From Isoetes taiwanensis (taxonomy: Eukaryota; Streptophyta; Lycopodiopsida; Isoetales; Isoetaceae), in assembly GCA_021234155.1 (NCBI GenBank), contig JAJEKV010000039.1:10739077-10803076 (forward strand): a DNA stretch of 64,000 nt. Reading direction: 5' to 3'. Shown here one piece after another: positions 1 to 11,421 of this stretch. Position 1 is the stretch's first letter. Each line of letters opens with the position of its first letter. Under the pieces are notes generated by a model that was not told the DNA's origin, made no database searches, and saw only the letters and a program-made list of their open reading frames with translations. Made by a program: the position numbers and the translations under genes.

Positions 1-52
1 CGAGAACGCGACACCAAGATCCACTCGAGCGGTCTCCCATGGGTCCGTTACA
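1..52 (-). mobile_element. LTR end of a Ty3-like element (cut by window edge)
   Basis: Read on the minus strand from 52 downward, this begins TGTAACGG and continues CCCATGG then GACCGCTCGAGT. It matches the first 30 bases of the LTR at 27903 with two differences. The rest of the LTR and any internal region lie left of the window. The match makes this a second, oppositely oriented member of the family; whether it is a full element or a solo LTR cannot be seen. Confidence 0.7.
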
Positions 53-1543
53 CTTCAATTAACTATATCGTGCTTTTAAATGGTGCTTCAATTATATTCT
101 TGCTCCATTTGGTTCAATGAATTTGAAAGTTCTCTTACTGTCATCCGATTTTCTTGTTTTATAAGAATGCATGCAACTTAGACTTTTGGATCGCCACTTT
201 GAAGGGAGACGAGCACTACATATATGTTTTTGTAATTTCATCAATATCTTCACTTCTACGGTAGATTAATTGTTGACATGAACGTACCCCTCTATTCTTT
301 AGAGAAAGAGTTTTTGCATGGCTTTGAGAGGATTGTTTCTGTGGCGCATATGACTAGCCGCGCTGCTTTTGAACGATACCATTTTTTTGCGTGGCTTATG
401 TAGCCAATTCTTTCTCCTTTAATTTGCATTTAATTTTTTGACAATGCAGTAACAAGGTTCTTGTGAGCTTTTTGCTTATGTTCAAGTTGCTTTTCCAGAT
501 ATCACAAACTCCATGTTTTGTAGCTACCACCATTCACCTAACTAATGTTAGCCTGACTACAAATGACTCTGGATGGTCTATGCAAAGCCAAAGGTTTCTC
601 ACTAGGGTTTTTCTCAAATATCGGTAAGAAGCTTTCTCATGGAGCCTTCATATAGCTCTTCCACTGTAGATGTCGACTATATGGTGTAAATCCATGAAGG
701 TTTCTATCCTAGATAGAGTTTTTTCGCACGATGTCTTGCTCACCATTAAAGACAACTTGATTTTCATAGTTGTAGTAGATTTTGTTTTGTTGTGGGGTGG
801 CCATGCACCACCCACTTAATGGAGGCATCTAGCTTTTGCTGCAATTATTAGAATCAACCCTTTTAATTTGGAGTTATCCAGTATGGTCAAAAAGGTTTTT
901 GATCTTTTTTAAGGTTGTTTTTATAAGGTTTAAGGGTTTTTCGGCGCCGGAACTAATTTTTGATATTCCAAAAATTGAAGGTTTTTTGCCCGTATGATTT
1001 TTGGATTCTGGATTTCATTTGGCTCCGCCATTATTCAATCGAGAGGTTATACTGCTGTATGGATTCCAGACAGAATTTGCATGGATCAGGGCGGCACCTA
1101 TGAGAATATCTTCAAAGGATTTTCAAGCGGGGGAATTTGCATGTTATCCCACAGGTGCGCGTCGCTTTACCTTTGTTAATTGTTCTTAAATCAGGTTATC
1201 CTCTATTTTTTCCTGTTGCACCTAGCAGATACATGAGATCTTAGCCTTATTTCGGCAAAAACATGCTTAGCTTTGCACATCTATTCTTTAGTTGTTCTAA
1301 ATTGGAAAAAAAAGTAACACGGTTTACTATTTATCTGTTTTGGAATGATATTTAATCATCACGCGGTAGATTCCTGTGTAGGAATGGCCGATCAATAGTT
1401 TTAACTTCATCTTTCTGTTCTATGGAATGTATTTATAATTTGTTGTAGGTGGAGACTGGTCGTGCAAGGCCTTTTACTTTTTTGGAGGCTCCAGTCATAT
1501 TATCCATAGATATAGAGCCAGAACCTTTTATTGTCTGTTTATA

Positions 1544-1671
1544 TGAAGCTTAATCCCAACTTGCTCTTCTGCAAACTAAGTTGCTCTTTTTACTTTTAGA
1601 TATTACATGAAGCTTAATCTCAGTTTGCTCTTATGCAATCTCAACTTGCTCTTTTTGCCTTTACATGTTAC
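1544..1671. repeat. 64-bp tandem duplication
   Basis: Two units, 1544-1607 and 1608-1671, both begin TGAAGCTTAATC and end ATTACA or GTTACA. They differ at roughly ten positions. There is no coding potential. Confidence 0.75.
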
Positions 1672-1924
1672 AGGAAGCACGCATGTACATTAAGTTCCTT
1701 TACATTCTGAGATGGCCACATAAGTTTACATGGCACTGTGTAAGCTATTTACCTAGGGCAATCTGGGGCAGTATGATTTGTTATACTGCTCATGCACGTT
1801 TTGCGGGTGGATTGAATGCACACTTTGCACAATATAGCTCCACTTGGAGCACTTGGGCTTCATAGATCATGATCATGGTAGTTCTATGGTACTTCTATTG
1901 AACATAATTTGTTTGTTTTCCTAG

Positions 1925-2132
1925 AACATATCATCCGTTTAATTCAAGATGCTCAGAAAGATCCCTCTAAGATAATGTGGCTGTATTGAGCTTTATGATG
2001 GTGAATATGCCTATCCTAGCAGTTCTATATTTTAGGACTTAGTAGTTTCTCTATAACATATCATCTCTCCAATTTAAGATGCTCAGAAGAAAGCCCTCTA
2101 AGAAGGTGGCTATGTTGACCTTTATGATGGTG
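1925..2132. repeat. spaced direct duplication of about 80 bp
   Basis: Units at 1925-2004 and 2054-2132 share AACATATCATC, AAGATGCTCAGAA, CCCTCTAAGA and CTTTATGATGGTG in the same order. They are diverged by point changes and small indels and separated by about 50 bp. Confidence 0.7.
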
Positions 2133-2634
2133 GAAATTGACTGTAGACCATATCCTACTGATACTTTTCACTTCGCTTTGCAGGGACCTTAATGGGTGAA
2201 TAGATCTGGTTTTTAGGGCAATCTTAAAAGCTTTTAATATTGGGGTTTGAGGAGTTTAATTCACATTTGATGTGCGTTCTAGGCAGGTTACTGATTCATG
2301 CAAACCATTTTATATCGCTTTATTTTGTTACTATAGATTGTAGGATTTAACTTGGGTATGTTTTCTTCTTCAAATAAGATCAAATTCTCACAAATTCAAT
2401 CTTTTATTTGACTAATAAAAGGATCCTTACAATATATCTAAGACAGCCATGGGTGTTTTGAAAGATGAGTCTGGCCAGATAGTTTTAAACGAGCTATGTG
2501 GCCATACTGATCTTCCAAAACACTCATGACTGTACCTGCTCCATTAGGCTCAACAACTCAATCTTTAGCAACTCAATCTACAAAAAATCTCTGATACAAT
2601 TTTCATGCGTGCATAAAAGATATAACAATGAGTA

Positions 2635-2736
2635 GTAGAATAGAATAGAATAGAATAGAATAGAATAGAAAAGAAAAGAATAGAATAGAATAGAATAGAA
2701 TAGAATAGAATAGAATAGAATAGAATAGAATAGAAT
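2635..2736. repeat. TAGAA microsatellite
   Basis: About twenty tandem TAGAA units with a short AAGAA/AAAAGAA interruption in the middle. The flanks are both GAGTAGTAGA-like. The open frames on the minus strand here are a by-product of the five-base repeat. Confidence 0.95.
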
Positions 2737-4222
2737 GAGTAGTAGAGATGTCCTTCTGTGCCTCTTCTTATGTGATGCATTAGTTTGGATCATGAAAATT
2801 GTGTTCTGCTAAGTTAAGAGCAGGACGTAGCTACATTTTTTAAGCTAGATTGTATACATTTAACTCTTTTTATTTGGTCTGACTTCTAGAACAATACGTT
2901 TTTTATGTTTGTAGCCTCTTCTGTTTGTCAGCTTCTAACTATATCTGCTCTCATTGAGACAATAGAGGAGCAGTTCGCTGTGAACCCAACATGGACAATG
3001 TGTCTTTTATCTTGGCAACCAAAACAATCTAGGTATTTTTCCCATCTTCACTTGATGTTATTGCCAATGTTTTGCTTGCAGACTTGCTTCCAGCACTACG
3101 TTACGATTATATATACTGAAGGAGACTAGTGACTAGATGTTGCAATGACGATGTAAGGCTGTCCAGATGTATGAGCAGGGAGGCATTTTGATCCAGCAAA
3201 CACCTACAATATGGCACGTCTTTGCAGCCTCATCACAACATATAAAGTATGTCACCCTTCTTTGTTAGTCAATAGGCTAATATTCTGATATAATGGCCAT
3301 TTATTCTACATTATCTTTTTTCTTCATATATGTGTGAGCTATTGCAAACCCAGATTACTAGAATGCATATCTGTATCACGTTGTGCCAATAAGGATGTGG
3401 AAGTATTATAAATTAATTATTGATTGGCTGCTCTACACATGCATGACCTATCAGCTTTTGGCACAAGGGATGTGCATACAAATTTAGTACTCCGTGAGGT
3501 CTCATCATGGTGGTATATATAGCAAATGATTCAGAACTTGCTTTTGTTTAATAAGTCATTTTATGCTTCCCATAATCGTAGAATTATAACAGTAGATGCA
3601 AAGAGGGCATGGCTTTTGATGAATATCTAGCATTATAACAGGGGGTTACTTTTGCATTTTTGTACATTTTTTCCTATGGTTTTTCTAAGATTTGGTCGCC
3701 GTATTTTGAAGACGTACTAATGCGTACTTCTAGAGTGCGCATACGCTCACATTAATTTTTATGACATTTTTTAATGGTTACACCTATGATTTTTCCAATA
3801 GAAGCATGCAAGGCTCGATGAAGGATACTTTAGGGTTAATCGAAGAAGGATACTAGGTGTGCAGGCGTTGCAGGTTCTGGGTTTCTTCAGGCCGGACCAT
3901 CCGGTTTCAAGAAGGGATCCGGTTCTGGTCTTTAGTTCAAAGCCATGTCTTGAAAGGTCTTGAAAGCCAAAACTGGCAGTGCATCCATGTCCATCCAAAA
4001 CTGGAAGTGCATCGACAGACTTTTACTGTGGACCGATTTATACTGTGCATTTGTGGACCGATTTTTACTATGGCAGGGGAGGCATCTCTTGCCTAATGCA
4101 CTACAATTGCATGATTATATTCCTTTTACTTATATCAGGCAATTTATGGATGGTCTAACAGGTTCATTCCGGCATCTATCATCCTTTTCGTTAGTGTTGT
4201 AATCCATCTGCTATTTACCTAC

Positions 4223-4972
4223 ATGTCTGATCAACCCGCAAAACTAGACATGGCTTTTGTACATAGATATGGGCCTCAGTTTGTTGTAAATGGAAAGCTC
4301 TTTTACATGGATGGATGGAATTCATACTGGCTTACGACAAGATCTGTCAATATAAATACGAGGCCTATTGTACAAGAACTTCTTAAGCAAGCAGCTGATA
4401 TGGGTCTTACAGTTTGTCGGACTTGGGCTTTTAATGATGGTGGCTATCAAGCATCGCAGTTATCTTTAGGAAAGTATGGTGAAAATGTTTTCCAGGTCAG
4501 TTTCATGTTCTTAGATTTTGATTCTCTAGATAAATTGCAATCTATAATTGGTGTTTCCTCTTGGCAATGAATATGGTAGCTAATCAACAGATGAATATTG
4601 GCTGTGTAATCTTATGTGCTTGCTTCTATTCTATGTTTCTAGTTAAGTACATATCAAGATTGGATTGCCCTGGAACTGCTTCCTGGTTGAAGTCCCTCAT
4701 AAAAGTTGACTAGCCTAATGATACAATAAGGCAATAGAGTATACAAATTAGTAAGAACAATATGCTTTTTAAATCTTGGTTTATATCCTGTTTAAAAGAT
4801 GATGCTTAAGGTTGTTTTGCTGCTGTTCAGAACTAGCACAAAAGCTGATGCTTAAGGTTGTTTTGTCAACAATTGGGATGACTATGGTGGGAAGACCCAG
4901 CATGTCGAATGGGCAAAGGAGGCAGGCATAGATATTGGAAACCAGACAAATGATGCATTCTACACCTTGGTT
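4223..4972 (+). pseudogene. GH5 mannan endo-1,4-beta-mannosidase fragment
   Basis: Plant endo-beta-mannanases (GH5_7) hydrolyse cell-wall mannans. The first exon (about 4223-4495, or starting at the AG near 4249) reads FVVNGKLFYMDGWNSYWL and then GLTVCRTWAFNDGGY, the conserved N-terminal barrel strands of this family, and ends at a CAG/GT donor. A second piece at about 4865-4972 reads VNNWDDYGGKTQHVEWAKEAG, matching the next conserved block. The sequence then diverges: the WELMNEP acid/base block, the later nucleophile strand and the C-terminal half are absent. The start of the second piece is broken by an in-frame stop and a 26-bp duplication. There is no signal peptide in the visible part. 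I read it as a truncated, non-functional copy. Confidence 0.8.
4795..4865. repeat. 26-bp direct duplication inside the mannanase fragment
   Basis: AAAAG-TGATGCTTAAGG-TTGTTTTG occurs at 4795-4819 and again at 4840-4865 with one or two differences. The second copy runs directly into the conserved VNNWDD codons, so the duplication sits where the intron/exon junction should be. Confidence 0.75.
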
Positions 4973-5650
4973 TACCCTAATCGGTCAGATGGGTCGGATA
5001 CAGGGATACTGCATCTACTTAGGAATGTCCAATGGATATATAACAGAAGAAATCGATCTGCTTGATTCTATAGAGCTACCGTGTGATCTAGTGAGTTTCT
5101 AACCTCTTGCTTTGGCCTGCACTATCTGCCCCCTCAAAACCCTTTGACGATGATTCCATGCTTAAATCCATTTCATGTATTATGTTGGATACTTGCATAT
5201 TGATGGCGATGTCAAGATAGACAAAAACAATGTGTTGGTTTGCTGCCAAGGTTATTGACCATGACTGAACAGAAGGAAGAAGATGAACAGAAGGAAGAAC
5301 ATGCTCTTTTAAGAGTAAAGATGGTTTTTTCTTATTATCTACATTTTTAAAATTATGTAAAACACAAGTTCAAGAAGACCGCAAGATCATGGATATTGAA
5401 TAGCAGCAAGGATTAGACTTTGATTTGCTCCTCCAGAAGTTGTCAATATTATTTGCAACGTCTATAGAATAGTAAGTTGTATCACTATTCACATTAAATG
5501 TTTGCTTATTATAAATAAGCTCATATTTTAATACTGGTATTGCTTTATATTATGTGTAGAATTCCATGCAATGAGTTCGTTTCATTAAATTGAGCACCTT
5601 TGTTTTGTTTGACTTCTTATGCTATAATACATCATCCATCATTAGAGTGT
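4973..5650. other. intergenic, nothing recognised
   Basis: AT-rich sequence following the mannanase remnant. No open frame with a recognisable domain, no RNA gene and no repeat was seen. Confidence 0.5.
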
Positions 5651-5677
5651 TGGGTGTTTGGTTTCGTTTGCTTTTGT

Positions 5678-5911
5678 TAGGGCCCGAAGGGCCATTTTTT
5701 TTTTTAGTATAACTACCAACACATAACTACCATTAACATTAATTAAAATTAACAACCTCTATAGTGTATATTTCTTGACACTTACACACTTACATAAACA
5801 GGCTAACTGACCCATAAAGTTTACCTATGTTTGCTTTAGTTAGGGCCCAAAGGGCCCAAATTTTTTTTTAATATAACAATCAACACACAACTACCATTAA
5901 CATTATTAACA
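5678..5911. repeat. direct repeat with GGGCCC motifs
   Basis: Two copies, about 5678-5752 and 5839-5911, share GTTAGGGCCC-AAGGGCC, a T run, ATATAAC and CAACTACCATTAACATTA. Each begins with a self-complementary GGGCCC/GGGCC pair. The second copy abuts the foldback element at 5918. Confidence 0.7.
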
Positions 5912-5917
5912 CAAACC

Positions 5918-6285
5918 ATTGCATTTAACACATTTAAATTAAAATCCCCCTTAAACCCCCTTTGGTTTGGGTGCATATTCACACGGGGGATTACGTAGGG
6001 CAGTGAGAGCCCCAAAATATATTTACAATACATGTACAAAATTAACACCATTAAGTACGTTCTCTCAAATCTTATAGTATTTCGCAAACCTTAATATACA
6101 GTATACAAAAGCTTGTACATGCATACCCCACAAACAAGGATCGCTATGTACGGTTAAGATCTTAGAATAAAGGGCAAATATGCCCATCCGACAGCTCTCG
6201 TTGCCCGGAGTAACCCCCGTGTGAATATGCACCCAAACCAAAGGGGGTTTAAGGGGGATTTTAATTTAAAGGTGTTAAATGCAAT
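5918..6285. mobile_element. foldback/MITE-like element with about 76-bp inverted arms
   Basis: The left arm (5918-5994) and right arm (6210-6285) are inverted copies of one another with only a few mismatches. The outer ends read ATTGCATTTAACAC and the arms hold runs of five C or G around AATCCCCCTTAAACCCCC. They enclose about 215 bp without coding potential. This is the structure of a non-autonomous MITE or foldback element. No convincing target duplication is visible. Confidence 0.8.
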
Positions 6286-7106
6286 CATCATCTCTATATA
6301 ACTAATGCTCTGATTGTTTATAACGTCGATCTGAGAGGTAAACGAATATCATCAGTCGAGCTTATCATTTCCATGGCTTGAGGCCTCCTAGAGTGCATCC
6401 TGCACTTGAAAGCAAAATGGCATCTAGATATGATGTTATGTTGCCAAAGCTTTTAAGTCGCATTTAATTAAAGTGGGTCTAATTCCATTCCCACTTTTTT
6501 TGGAACCCTGTTATTTTATATGAAAAGGACGAGGGAAACTTTTAAAACCGCATTATTGCTTTAGAAGATGTCTGTTTTCCTGTGTGTAAAAAAATGTTAA
6601 GGAAAATTACGTGGTCTACTTTTCTCAGTTAGCGAGTCGAGAAGATAAAGAGCACAACTAAAACCAATGAAAATGCTATCTCTTTGTAAACAAAGTGCTG
6701 ATCTGCCCTAAATTTTTATTCATAAATAATTTCATTACATTGTATTTTATAATTGTTGAAGATACCATGATGGTCGGGCTGACACAAATATTACATCATC
6801 TTCGCACACAGACCACCTACTGGGAACAGCATGCAGAGCAAGGTCTGAGGTGTTCCAAGTCACAAGAGCAACTTGAAGAGAATAGAAACTTGAACACGCT
6901 AGCCTGACCAATGCATGTCACGAACCTCTTCTCATCCTCTTTCCTCAATGAACGAGCCTTTCCATGGCTCTCGATCATGTCCTTTCTGTTCGCGATCTGT
7001 ACCGGGAAAGGCAAGATCAAGTTAATGCAAGTGATGCTACAGACAATACAAATAAGAAGACAACCAGTTCTAAGGTCCACTTCTGAAGAATGTAGGTCTG
7101 AGGTCC

Positions 7107-7710
7107 TTTCTTGACTCGCGAGTCGAGAAAGGCCCTAAGGCCCCTCTGAGGGCCTTTCTTGACTCACGAGTCGAGAAATGTAGCTTAGACCCCCCCCCCT
7201 CCAAAAAAAAAAAAGAGAAAAAAAAACTTTTTTTTCCCTTTCTTTTTAAGTAGGAAGAAAAAAAGTTTTTTGAGGGCCTTTCTGTCGAGAAAAACCCTCA
7301 AGGCGCCTCTGATGGCCTTTCTCGACTCGCGAGTCGAGAAATGTAACTCAAAGTGAAAATGCAAGTCTGAGGACGCGAGTCGAGAAAGGAAACTCAGAGT
7401 GAAAAATGCAAGTCTGTAGGGGAAAAAAAAAAGCTATTTGAGGACCTTTCTCGATTCGCGAGTCGAGAAAGACCCTCAAGCTCTAATGGCCTTTCTCGAC
7501 TCGCGAGTCAAGAAACGTAGCTCAGAGCAAAGAATTTTTTTTTTTTTTCCTTTTTTTTAACTAGGAAAAAAAAAGTTTTTTGAGGGCCTTTTCTAACTCG
7601 CGAGTCGAGAAAGACCCTCAAGGCCCCTCTAATGGCCTTTCTCGACTCGCGAGTTGAGAAAGGCAGCTCAGAGTGAAAAACGCAAGTCTGAGAGCCTTTC
7701 TCGACTCACA
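7107..7710. repeat. array of 24-bp palindromes
   Basis: The core TTTCTCGACTCG followed by its own reverse complement occurs perfectly at 7318-7341. Near-perfect copies lie at 7107-7130, 7155-7178, 7447-7470, 7492-7515, 7590-7612 and 7638-7661, and half or collapsed copies at 7279-7293, 7372-7388 and 7695-7710. Between them recur GAGGGCC/GGCCCCTCT, TGCAAGTCTGAG and A- or T-rich runs. Outliers lie at 6621-6644 and 9582-9603. Spacing is irregular (about 45-160 bp). Confidence 0.85.
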
Positions 7711-9422
7711 ATCTAAACCAATCTAAACCTATGCATTAAACCTATGAAAGATATACATTAAAAATATGTAAATCTATGTAATATACCTATGAAAGCACAT
7801 TGAAATGATTAACCAATGTAAACCTGTGCATTAAACCTATGAGAGCCTATTAGACCTATGCATTAAATCTATTAATATATAAACCTTACATTGTGTTAGG
7901 AACTATAGAGGATGATCATGTGCATCAAAGAGTACTTGTCCCCATTTTGTGTCTTAAACCTTCAAAATGGGTTAAACAAGGTGTAAAGTATATCATGATC
8001 TTTGAAAAGTTAAATTTTTACCTTAGAATAAAAATATATGCCTAGAAAACATGCACCATGGCAACATAATGTTTAACGTGTGAACATAGTAGCACACACA
8101 TAAAAAGAGAAATTGGAGACGTATAAATAAACGTCAAAATATAATCCTATTGTAGCATTTATTTTACACTTTGTTTTCAACGTATTTTTTTACCCCGCTT
8201 TTTTCTAATACCCCGCCTTTTTTTCCCGCCCATGCTTGAAATTTAAAATTTGGTACATACCTTTGAGACGAAGATCCTTTGTACCACTTGGACTCTTTGT
8301 TTCTGGAAGAAGCTCCCATAGCCATAGCTCCCACCGGAATTGACCTGTAACGAAAAGCTTCACAGCTGTGGAGAGTTGAGATCCAAAAATGCAGAGCAAA
8401 GGACAGAAAGAAGGAGGCATATGAAAGAATGCAGATGAAAAGGATCTGGCAGATTCGTCCATTCTTCTTGGATTTCCAAGCATTTCTGAACCTAGCATGC
8501 ATACTCTCCACAAATCGGATAAATTCGGCCTGCCATAGGCCCGATTTTCATTGATCCAATCCTTCCCAGGCTTTTAAATTCTCTGCCAAGCACTTTCGGC
8601 CTGTCACAAGACCGATTTGCACAAAAAGTCGCATCCTGGCTTGCTCATTCTTCTGAAAAAATCAATTTCGGCTTGGCCGATTTGCCCTGCTCTGGCTTAT
8701 CCTATTCTTCATAGGTCTTGGTGGAATGACTTGTAGCAATTGAAAGATAGAATTTGGTCGATACTCAGAACGCTCGGAGCTGATTGCTGCCGGATTGGAG
8801 CTCCAAATGACCGATTTGGGATCTGTCGGATCTGCTCCCAGATTGAAGCTCAAAGGGAGTTTGAAGCAGCAAAGAGCTGCCGGATTTGCTGCCACGCTCA
8901 ACCTAAAGTAAGCTCAGAGGCCCGACTGGACTCTTTAGAAGCATCACGCGAGGATGGGCAACGCTGTACATAGAAAGGAGGAAAAGCAGCCAAAATGGCC
9001 AAAGATCTAGAAGGCAGATGTGCAAACAACAGAGGATACAAGAAGAAAAACAGAGGATTCAAAAGGCTGAAGAGAATCCGACAAGATGGGGTTCATTCAA
9101 TGAAGGAACTGCATTCTGACCTGGGCACAAGAAAAATTCGCATCAAGACATTCTAAAAGCATAAAAAGAAAGCAATCCATGGCAGAGGACGATAAAAAGG
9201 AGGAGGCAGGGGGATGCCGCTACGTCGGCGCCAATAGCCAGACCTTCTCCTCGTTCTTATGCTGGGAGGAGGCAGAGGCTGCCGGATTACATCTGATTTG
9301 AAGTTCTGTGCGGTCAGACGCTTCTCAGAGTTGGATGATCTTTATTCAACTCTCCTGCATTGCAGTAGGTAAATCTGTCACACAATAACTTTACTTCGTT
9401 TGGAAGCGCCGACAACGGTAGC

Positions 9423-9551
9423 ATGGAAAGTGCATTGGTGGCTATAAATATGAGCTTTAATCAGATCGAGGGTCCACTGCCTATATTTTTGGCGAGCATG
9501 AGGAGATTATCTGCTCTCAAAAGCCAGCGCGTCTTCTTCAGCAAATCGTGA
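9423..9551 (+). pseudogene. LRR gene fragment captured in the 6455-10138 element
   Basis: A 42-codon frame reads INMSFNQIEGPLPIFLASM, which fits the plant extracellular LRR consensus (LxxLxxLDLSxNxLxGxIP), and then stops. It covers one to one and a half repeats. No neighbouring LRRs, signal peptide, membrane span or kinase are present. It sits between the palindrome array and the right inverted repeat, consistent with gene-piece capture by a transposon. The short length leaves room for coincidence. Confidence 0.4.
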
Positions 9552-9716
9552 TTTTGAGGCAGAGGCAAATCCACTTTCCAATTCTCGACTCAGTAGTCGA
9601 GAAGAGAACGGTTTATATTTTTTTTATTAAATTAATTAAATTATTTTATATCTAATTAAATTAATTACTAATTATATTTTGATATTAATCTACATTCCCC
9701 TTTAGTTATTTTGGCT

Positions 9717-9950
9717 TTCCCCTCCCCCCTTCCCCACTCTCCCCCTTCCTCCATCTCCTATTCCCCCTCCTCTTGCCCCCCTTCTCACCTCCCCTTGCCC
9801 CTCCTCCCCTTGCCCCCTTGCCCCTCTTCTCACCCCCCTTTCCGAACTTCCTCCCTCCCCTTCTTCTAACTTACCCCTTCCATGACTTCTCTCAACTTGT
9901 CCCCCAACTTTTCCCCTTCCCCTCCCCCTTTCGGTCTCACCCCGCTCTAG
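9717..9950 (+). repeat. polypyrimidine tract
   Basis: About 230 bases are almost entirely C and T on the plus strand (runs such as CCCCTCCCCCCTTCCCC). The 85-residue proline/leucine-rich frame across it is a composition artefact. Confidence 0.9.
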
Positions 9951-10138
9951 GTTTTTGTAAACTTTCTCAACTATTTATTTGTAAATTCTGTAAGAAAATA
10001 TTCCGAACCAGTTCTTGTTATATGATGTGAAAATCTAACAAAGATTCAATGTAAAACTTAAATTTTGTCAGTATGAGTCCCATTTTCAGTCTGAGTCCCA
10101 AACGTCGAGATCTGACCCACTTTAATTAAATGCGACTT

Positions 10139-10760
10139 TTTTCTGGTGACTGGCTTAACATGGTAAGAGGAAGATCCAACTGGCATAACAATGGCCTCCG
10201 GCATTTATGGAGCATATTTCAATGACACATTCTAAAAACTCAGGCCCTATATGTAAGGTACACTAGATTTCATTGAATTTTCCTTGGCAATAGTATGCTC
10301 GATGTAATTTCCTATCCTTATTGTGTTTCTAGATGAGGTGGAAATGCCTTTGCAGTTCCTTATAATGATTGTTCTTGAACTCAACTTATGAAATATAAAT
10401 ACTTTAGCTTTTCCAAATTGTTGCTAACATGTCTCTGGAATAATCGCACATCAATTATAAACAGACATGCTTTTTGTAGCATGGTTTGCACACATAAGCT
10501 AATTTTTTTCACAGATTGAAATAGCACTACATGCCTTGCAAATTGCAGAGGAATTCAGCGAATTCAGTTGGATATGTCCTCATTGTCCACCATAAGTTGT
10601 CTCAGGAGCTGGCTATTACATAATTACAGTGTATCTTCGGGTCCATTGCATTGACACATTACGTACATTGAGTTTGAAAAATGTCAACTAGCTTCAATGT
10701 ACTTTGACACCTTTCATTATTACTCTCTCTCTGTGTGGAGATGGTCTAAAGGAGCATATA
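10139..10760. other. intergenic, nothing recognised
   Basis: AT-rich sequence with a short CTCTCTCT run near 10723. No gene or clear repeat was seen. Confidence 0.5.
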
Positions 10761-11421
10761 ATACGTATTTCAGGAGGTTATAGACATGCGAGATCAGCTA
10801 TGTCCTCGGGCACACACTTGACATGTATATATACATTTATTTCATGATGATGTATACTTGTACAGTTTGACAGCATTCTTATTACTGCTACGGTTTTTCC
10901 CTCGAAAACCCTTCGGGGCGGGGGTTTTTTAACCCGGACAGTAATAAGTTTGTCGCGCTTCTTCTGGGTTCTATAGGCCGATTGGTCTAAGTGGACGATA
11001 AAAATCATTCATTCATTCATTCTTTCTTTCTATTGTAGTTGCACTTTATTGTACTTAGGTGTAAGAATATTCTCTTAAAAAGAGCAGATTACTATTGAAT
11101 ATACGTATTTCAGGAGGTTATAGGCATGCGAGATCAGTTATGTTCTCAGGCACACACTTGACATGTATATATACATTTACGATGATGTATACTGTACAGT
11201 TTGACAACATTCTTATTACTGCCACAGTTTTTCCCCCGAAAACCCTTCGGGGCAGAGGTTTTTTAACCCGAACAGTAATAAGTTTGCTGTGCTCCTTCTG
11301 GGTCCCATATGCCGATTGGTCTCAGTGGACGATAAAAAGCATTCATTCTTTCTTTCTATTGTAGTTGTACTTTATTGTACTTAGGTGTAAGAATATTCTC
11401 TTAAAAAGAGCAGATTACTAC
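10761..11421. repeat. 340-bp tandem duplication with conserved hairpin and CATT tail
   Basis: Copy 1 is 10761-11094 and copy 2 is 11101-11421, starting ATACGTATTTCAGGAGG and ending AGAGCAGATTACTA, with roughly 90 percent identity. Each has a hairpin closed by CTTATTACTG and CAGTAATAAG (10878-10948 and 11212-11282), with an inner AAAACCC-TTCG-GGG stem and a GGTTTTTT arm. Each then carries GACGATAAAAA followed by a CATT/CTTT simple tail. The tail recalls the 3' end of a short retroposon, but no A and B boxes were found. Confidence 0.85.

Larger units (their letters stand above)
53..4222. other. intergenic, no supportable gene; short duplications
   Basis: About 4.2 kb of AT-rich sequence with only short open frames that resemble nothing I recognise. 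It contains a 64-bp tandem duplication (1544-1671), a spaced duplication of about 80 bp (1925-2004 and 2054-2132) and a TAGAA microsatellite. The part near 3950-4080 has short internal repeats of a phrase like AAAACTGG-AGTGCATC. Confidence 0.6.
6455..10138. mobile_element. 3.7-kb element bounded by perfect 25-bp inverted repeats
   Basis: The 25 bases at 6455-6479, starting AAGTCGCATTTAATT and ending AGTGGGTC, recur perfectly inverted at 10114-10138. TTTT flanks both outer edges, which may be a 4-bp duplication but is low complexity. Inside are the palindrome array, polyA/T runs, sequence rich in CCGATTTGG-like words, a small LRR piece and a long pyrimidine tract. No transposase frame is present. 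The best reading is a non-autonomous DNA transposon that has acquired host sequence; a chance inverted pair is unlikely at this length, but family assignment is open. Confidence 0.6.

Noticed and set aside
2565-2793. Two 71-residue minus-strand frames
   Set aside because: They translate the TAGAA microsatellite in two phases and have no other support.
7107-7710. CRISPR-like array
   Set aside because: The repeats are palindromic and irregularly spaced, spacers are themselves repetitive, and the genome is clearly plant nuclear.
9773-10030. Proline/leucine-rich 85-residue frame
   Set aside because: It is a reading of a polypyrimidine tract with no domain or exon signal.
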